A stretch of 9,340 nt of DNA from an uncultured Phycisphaerales bacterium (lineage in GTDB: Bacteria; Planctomycetota; Phycisphaerae; Phycisphaerales; UBA1924): the NCBI GenBank assembly GCA_937879825.1, contig CALFMQ010000346.1:1-9340 (forward strand), in the 5' to 3' direction. Below the pieces are notes generated by a model. That model was not told the origin of the DNA. It did no database searches and was given only the letters and a program-made list of their open reading frames with translations. Position numbers and translations under genes: made by a program. Shown here one piece after another: positions 7,901 through 9,340 of the stretch. Position 1 is the stretch's first letter. Every line of letters begins with the position of its first letter.

Positions 7901-8906
7901 CTACTGGGACGTTCTCCGCTCGAGCAACGGCACGATCGGTGCTCTGTACCAGAGCGGTGTGGGCTTCGAGCCGATCCTGAGCAACTCGGTGATCGATAAC
8001 TCCGACGGCACCTACTTCCTCCGCGTGTCGGCCCCGATCTCGGCCTTCAACGGCCGGACGAGCCGCCTCGACGGCATCGGCATGCCGGTGATCTTCGTGG
8101 TTGAGCTGCCCGATGGCACCCGCTACGCGGCGTCTTCGGTGCTCACCTCGGTGAACGGCGCGCCGGTTCTCTTCAACCCCGCCAACCGCACGCAGAACGT
8201 CGATGCGGCCCCCGGCGTGACCACCTTCAACATCAACCTCGACAACGTCGGTCAGACGATGGTCTACCCCGAGTGGAACCTCGTTCCGTTCGATCGTGCT
8301 TCGGGCTGGGCTTCCAGCGCGAACACCCGTCCGACGCTGCCCTCGGGCGTGTCTTCGGCGAACGTCGTGGTCGGCACCTCGCAGCCCTACACCAACCCGG
8401 TGTGCCAGTGGGTCATGTGGTACGACTCCTTCAATGAGGACGGCATCTGGAACTCTCAGGACGACGACGACAACTTCTTCGACTCGATCGTTCTGGACCC
8501 GGATTGCTTCCCCTCGTTCTACTTCACCATGACGAACTTCGGCGTGCAGTTCGGCTCGGCGATGAACAACCTGGTCGGCGGCTACGCCCTGGGCTTCTTC
8601 GTCAACAACGGCGCCCAGTACGGCATCAACCAGTTCGGTGCTCAGATTTCGCAGAGCAGCGTCTTCCCGGCGCCGTTCTCGAACTCGACGCAGACTCGCG
8701 GTTGGGTGCTGGCGACCATCACCAACAACTCGACGGCTGCGGGCTTCTTCACGGCCAACAGCAACTCCGACTACATCATCAAGTTCTTCAACGATGGCGA
8801 CTCGCACAGCGTTGACAGCGCCTCGCCGGTCGGCGGCCCGACCAGCCCGAACGATCTGACTTCGATCGAGGGCACCTGCGCTGCCTTCATCCACTACACC
8901 CGCTAA
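4989..8906 (+). CDS. Large secreted acidic protein with tandem Ig-like, calcium-loop repeats
   Basis: 1305 residues; the specific protein is not recognised. The signal peptide is MNRKLAGMLAAFAGLAVSAT followed by ALA, with likely cleavage after A23. Residues 24-157 are an N-terminal beta-rich region. Residues 158-827 are about five degenerate Ig-like repeats, often with an APxLL-like opening, a DxDxDGxxD loop, an FNE/FSE-type strand and a closing D-x-x-GN. Calcium-type loops are at 422-430, 522-532 and 730-738, and a good EF-hand loop at 496-507. Residues 832-1305 are Asn/Gly/Phe-rich and carry no known domain I can name. The protein is very rich in Asp and has eight cysteines (352, 603, 660, 707, 867, 1139, 1173, 1297). 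No PEP-CTERM, LPXTG or typical dockerin pair is visible. ATG 4989 has AAAGGAA eight bases upstream and starts the signal peptide; the in-frame ATG 4776 does neither. An abundant surface-layer-like, adhesive or matrix protein is the best guess. Confidence 0.9.
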   Translation: MNRKLAGMLAAFAGLAVSATALAGGLDAMTIVQPVSGDDEFAGLDTIVTFDLAAGLNGTGQLITGEALDVSFNLLDVDGNVLFGPFAVTLVGGAQNYNNAGMAGLQIDLGTVVFTGAFNNASVTGVELNVTTATGTGTTAAFDGADEANDQILEKDGTAPTLLDVYINDAGDAAFFVFDSPLNVNDAANDDNQTVIANIDSTDFQIDTVNAFDGTEGNPAGLSNFTFLAGSNFTTIRADRNDGTSDLDSGTFVRAFFDAGDMAMHDIFDIVGNQADDTAVSAGPLTPLAIESAEFVKAVPAFGGVVVEALKITFNNSVTDAGTADFYSFLSDGDLGSLEIQNPVIDPDNPRCVLLDVDANFDFVGIAANGTTTEGDVVQVVGDADDGTTDPADIFGQDFLGSDTVGIDDGIEPQFQFVSFHDLDGDGMQDAAAMVFNESMASTTSTDGLELTANDGQTVFPAQLIDPVTGELVEGETSIMAGEEEVPFTVSVGSVDADLSGEIEDDEVNNAIILSYDPDAYDWDGDGDTFADGDDDEAKPGTADFDVLTVDYTAADGEIADASGNTYTSDETESTGTDRAPAVLLLAKRFTGDNQNFGSNDQCFGEADGDLGDSEFNDRLAMYFSEDVFDDDFEGTRFRYTGGNIFGEDDDDLQDISDNCVTLDFDSGSADANELVDGVDLSILSDNGLVDDDGNPVGEQSATVMDCEAPYAALISTINGDTVDGAFLIDTNDDGFADEIRIQMTQAIDEATLDVTDFEIDPGTVTGVGVSSSDARVIVISITDDVVSMDQEIDVTYVGMDDDTPIASIDGVEISQKNSGVTAQAVELPDFETESIAIQEFGGTITLGGEPAPIGTKIVAMIAKPRCGFIEATHNNVTFQYRVGGLSTENSGGTSGSSSLTAFTNWFLGLENFVYLLRDSDNEQYFDNDKDDTIVGDAILIKFNSNNVSNITFTGTGESSSEKVTGGKLDFYWDVLRSSNGTIGALYQSGVGFEPILSNSVIDNSDGTYFLRVSAPISAFNGRTSRLDGIGMPVIFVVELPDGTRYAASSVLTSVNGAPVLFNPANRTQNVDAAPGVTTFNINLDNVGQTMVYPEWNLVPFDRASGWASSANTRPTLPSGVSSANVVVGTSQPYTNPVCQWVMWYDSFNEDGIWNSQDDDDNFFDSIVLDPDCFPSFYFTMTNFGVQFGSAMNNLVGGYALGFFVNNGAQYGINQFGAQISQSSVFPAPFSNSTQTRGWVLATITNNSTAAGFFTANSNSDYIIKFFNDGDSHSVDSASPVGGPTSPNDLTSIEGTCAAFIHYTR
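5460..7469 (+). repeat. Coding region of about five degenerate Ig-like repeats
   Basis: Approximate protein units are residues 158-286, 287-410, 411-577, 578-706 and 707-827. They are seen by recurring openings (TAPTLLDVYI, IEPQFQFVSF, RAPAVLLLAK, EAPYAALIST), the following acidic loop and strand (ALKITFNNSV, AAMVFNESM, RLAMYFSEDV, EIRIQMTQAI) and a closing acidic turn (IVGNQADD, IADASGNTY, VDDDGNPVG). Unit 707-827 fits best the common bacterial pattern DTDGDGxxD followed by FSExVDxAT. Borders are by eye. Confidence 0.6.
6474..6509 (+). other. EF-hand-like calcium loop codons (residues 496-507)
   Basis: The twelve residues DADLSGEIEDDE match the EF-hand loop: D at 1 and 3, S at 5, G at 6, I at 8 and E at 12. 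Flanking helices are not obvious, so this could be a lone loop inside a beta-rich repeat. Calcium binding is inferred. Confidence 0.55.
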
Positions 8907-8940
8907 GCGTCGGCCGAATGGCTGAATGAATAGCACCCAC

Positions 8941-8978
8941 GCGGGGGCCTCTTTCGAGGGGCCCCCGCTTTCATTTTT
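8941..8978 (+). terminator. Strong intrinsic terminator after the large secreted protein gene
   Basis: An inverted repeat of 12 base pairs pairs 8941-8952 with 8957-8968, with one G-U wobble (8950/8959) and a TTCG tetraloop at 8953-8956. It is almost all G-C and is followed by a T-rich tract, TTTCATTTTT, at 8969-8978. It starts 34 bases after the stop codon. This is a textbook rho-independent terminator and separates the large gene from the gene at 9041. Confidence 0.93.
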
Positions 8979-9040
8979 GGTTGTGCGTGCGGCTTGCGGC
9001 GCGTTCTGGCGGTAGGATTGGGGTACACGGAGGTGCGCAC

Positions 9041-9340
9041 ATGAACGGGCGAATCGGCGTCGGGGCATTAGCGGGGATGGCGATATTGATGGGCGCGGGC
9101 GAGTGCGCTTTGGCGCAGTTTGGCGTGCCGGGCTCGACGCTGGTGCGCGAGCGGGTGGTGGGGATTGTGATCTCGGACGAGGGGTTCCCTGTTCCCGAGC
9201 CGGGTGATCAGATCGGCGCTTTCGATGGTGAGTTGCTGGTGGGGCGCTTCGTGTTCGAGGCGGGGGGCGGTGATGGGGGCGAGGGCGGCGATCTGCCGGG
9301 TGGTGAGGCGCTGGGGGACAACGAGTTCTCGATCCTGGTG
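9041..9340 (+). CDS. Secreted protein with PxPxxGDxIGAF motif, partial (C-terminus outside window)
   Basis: An ATG at 9041 with GGAGGT at 9029-9034, six bases upstream, opens a frame that continues to the right edge (100 codons, no stop). The first 27 residues form a signal peptide: a short basic start (MNGR), a hydrophobic core GVGALAGMAILMGAG, and a likely cleavage after ALA just before QFGVPG. The mature part reads VVGIVISDEGFPVPEPGDQI followed by GAFDGELLVGRFVFE and then a Gly/Asp/Glu-rich loop. A PGDxIGAF motif followed a few residues later by VG recurs in beta-sandwich modules of bacterial exported proteins; I recall this from general knowledge and cannot name a Pfam family with certainty. 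There is no lipobox before the cysteine at 22. It lies 134 bases after the large gene, behind that gene's terminator, so it probably has its own promoter. Codons are G-ending, unlike the large gene. Confidence 0.75.
   Translation, partial: MNGRIGVGALAGMAILMGAGECALAQFGVPGSTLVRERVVGIVISDEGFPVPEPGDQIGAFDGELLVGRFVFEAGGGDGGEGGDLPGGEALGDNEFSILV

Noticed and set aside
8981..9040. A sigma70-type promoter for the gene at 9041
   Set aside because: TAGGAT (9013-9018) resembles a -10 box, but TTGCGG (8994-8999) is only 13 bases away and no better -35 was found.
4764..9068. A 1434-residue open frame on the minus strand, antisense to the large secreted protein gene
   Set aside because: Its length follows from the biased codons of the sense gene: TTA, CTA and TCA, which would give antisense stops, are nearly absent in strongly biased GC-rich genes. 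The product is a monotonous Val/Arg/Asp/Glu/Ala mix with no domain, signal or ribosome-binding site that I can see.

Overview
The window looks like chromosomal DNA of a GC-rich Gram-negative-type bacterium, most likely a planctomycete of the Phycisphaerae or a relative. This is inferred from the style of the proteins (a GspK/PilX-like protein beginning with a RRGVVAVLAMMFLVLF-type anchor, Asp-rich secreted repeat proteins, a short LuxR-type HTH protein) and was not tested by any search. There are no rRNA or tRNA genes, insertion sequences or CRISPR arrays.

Left part, minus strand (3804 down to 1): a type IV pilus / type II secretion-like gene group read in the order pilT (PilT-type hexameric ATPase), pilC (GspF/PilC inner-membrane platform), a PilV/GspI-like minor prepilin, and a PilX/GspK-like prepilin-type protein that runs off the left edge. 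Gaps of 30, 83 and 72 bases suggest one operon. No PilB-type assembly ATPase, major pilin, secretin or prepilin peptidase lies in the window, so they must be elsewhere if the machine is complete.

Middle (3805-4988): a 358-base divergent intergenic region with a striking run of six G-tracts (potential G-quadruplex). It is followed on the plus strand by a 132-residue stand-alone LuxR/GerE-type HTH protein (4163-4561). Then comes a 427-base non-coding stretch with a possible promoter and a structured leader.

Right part, plus strand: one very large gene (4989-8906, 1305 residues) encodes a secreted, strongly acidic protein with a signal peptide, about five tandem Ig-like repeats carrying calcium-type DxDxDG loops and one EF-hand-like loop, and an unrecognised Asn/Gly/Phe-rich C-terminal third. 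Its codon choice (GGC, AAC, GAC, TTC) and the very strong intrinsic terminator behind it point to high expression, as for an abundant surface or extracellular-matrix protein. A second secreted protein starts at 9041 and runs off the right edge. It carries a short PxPxxGDxIGAF motif that resembles one in the C-terminal part of the large protein.

Together the window is a cell-surface locus: pilus machinery on one strand, a regulator read divergently from it, and exported surface proteins. No previously unknown system can be proven from it. The most likely novel item is the large acidic repeat protein with its long leader.
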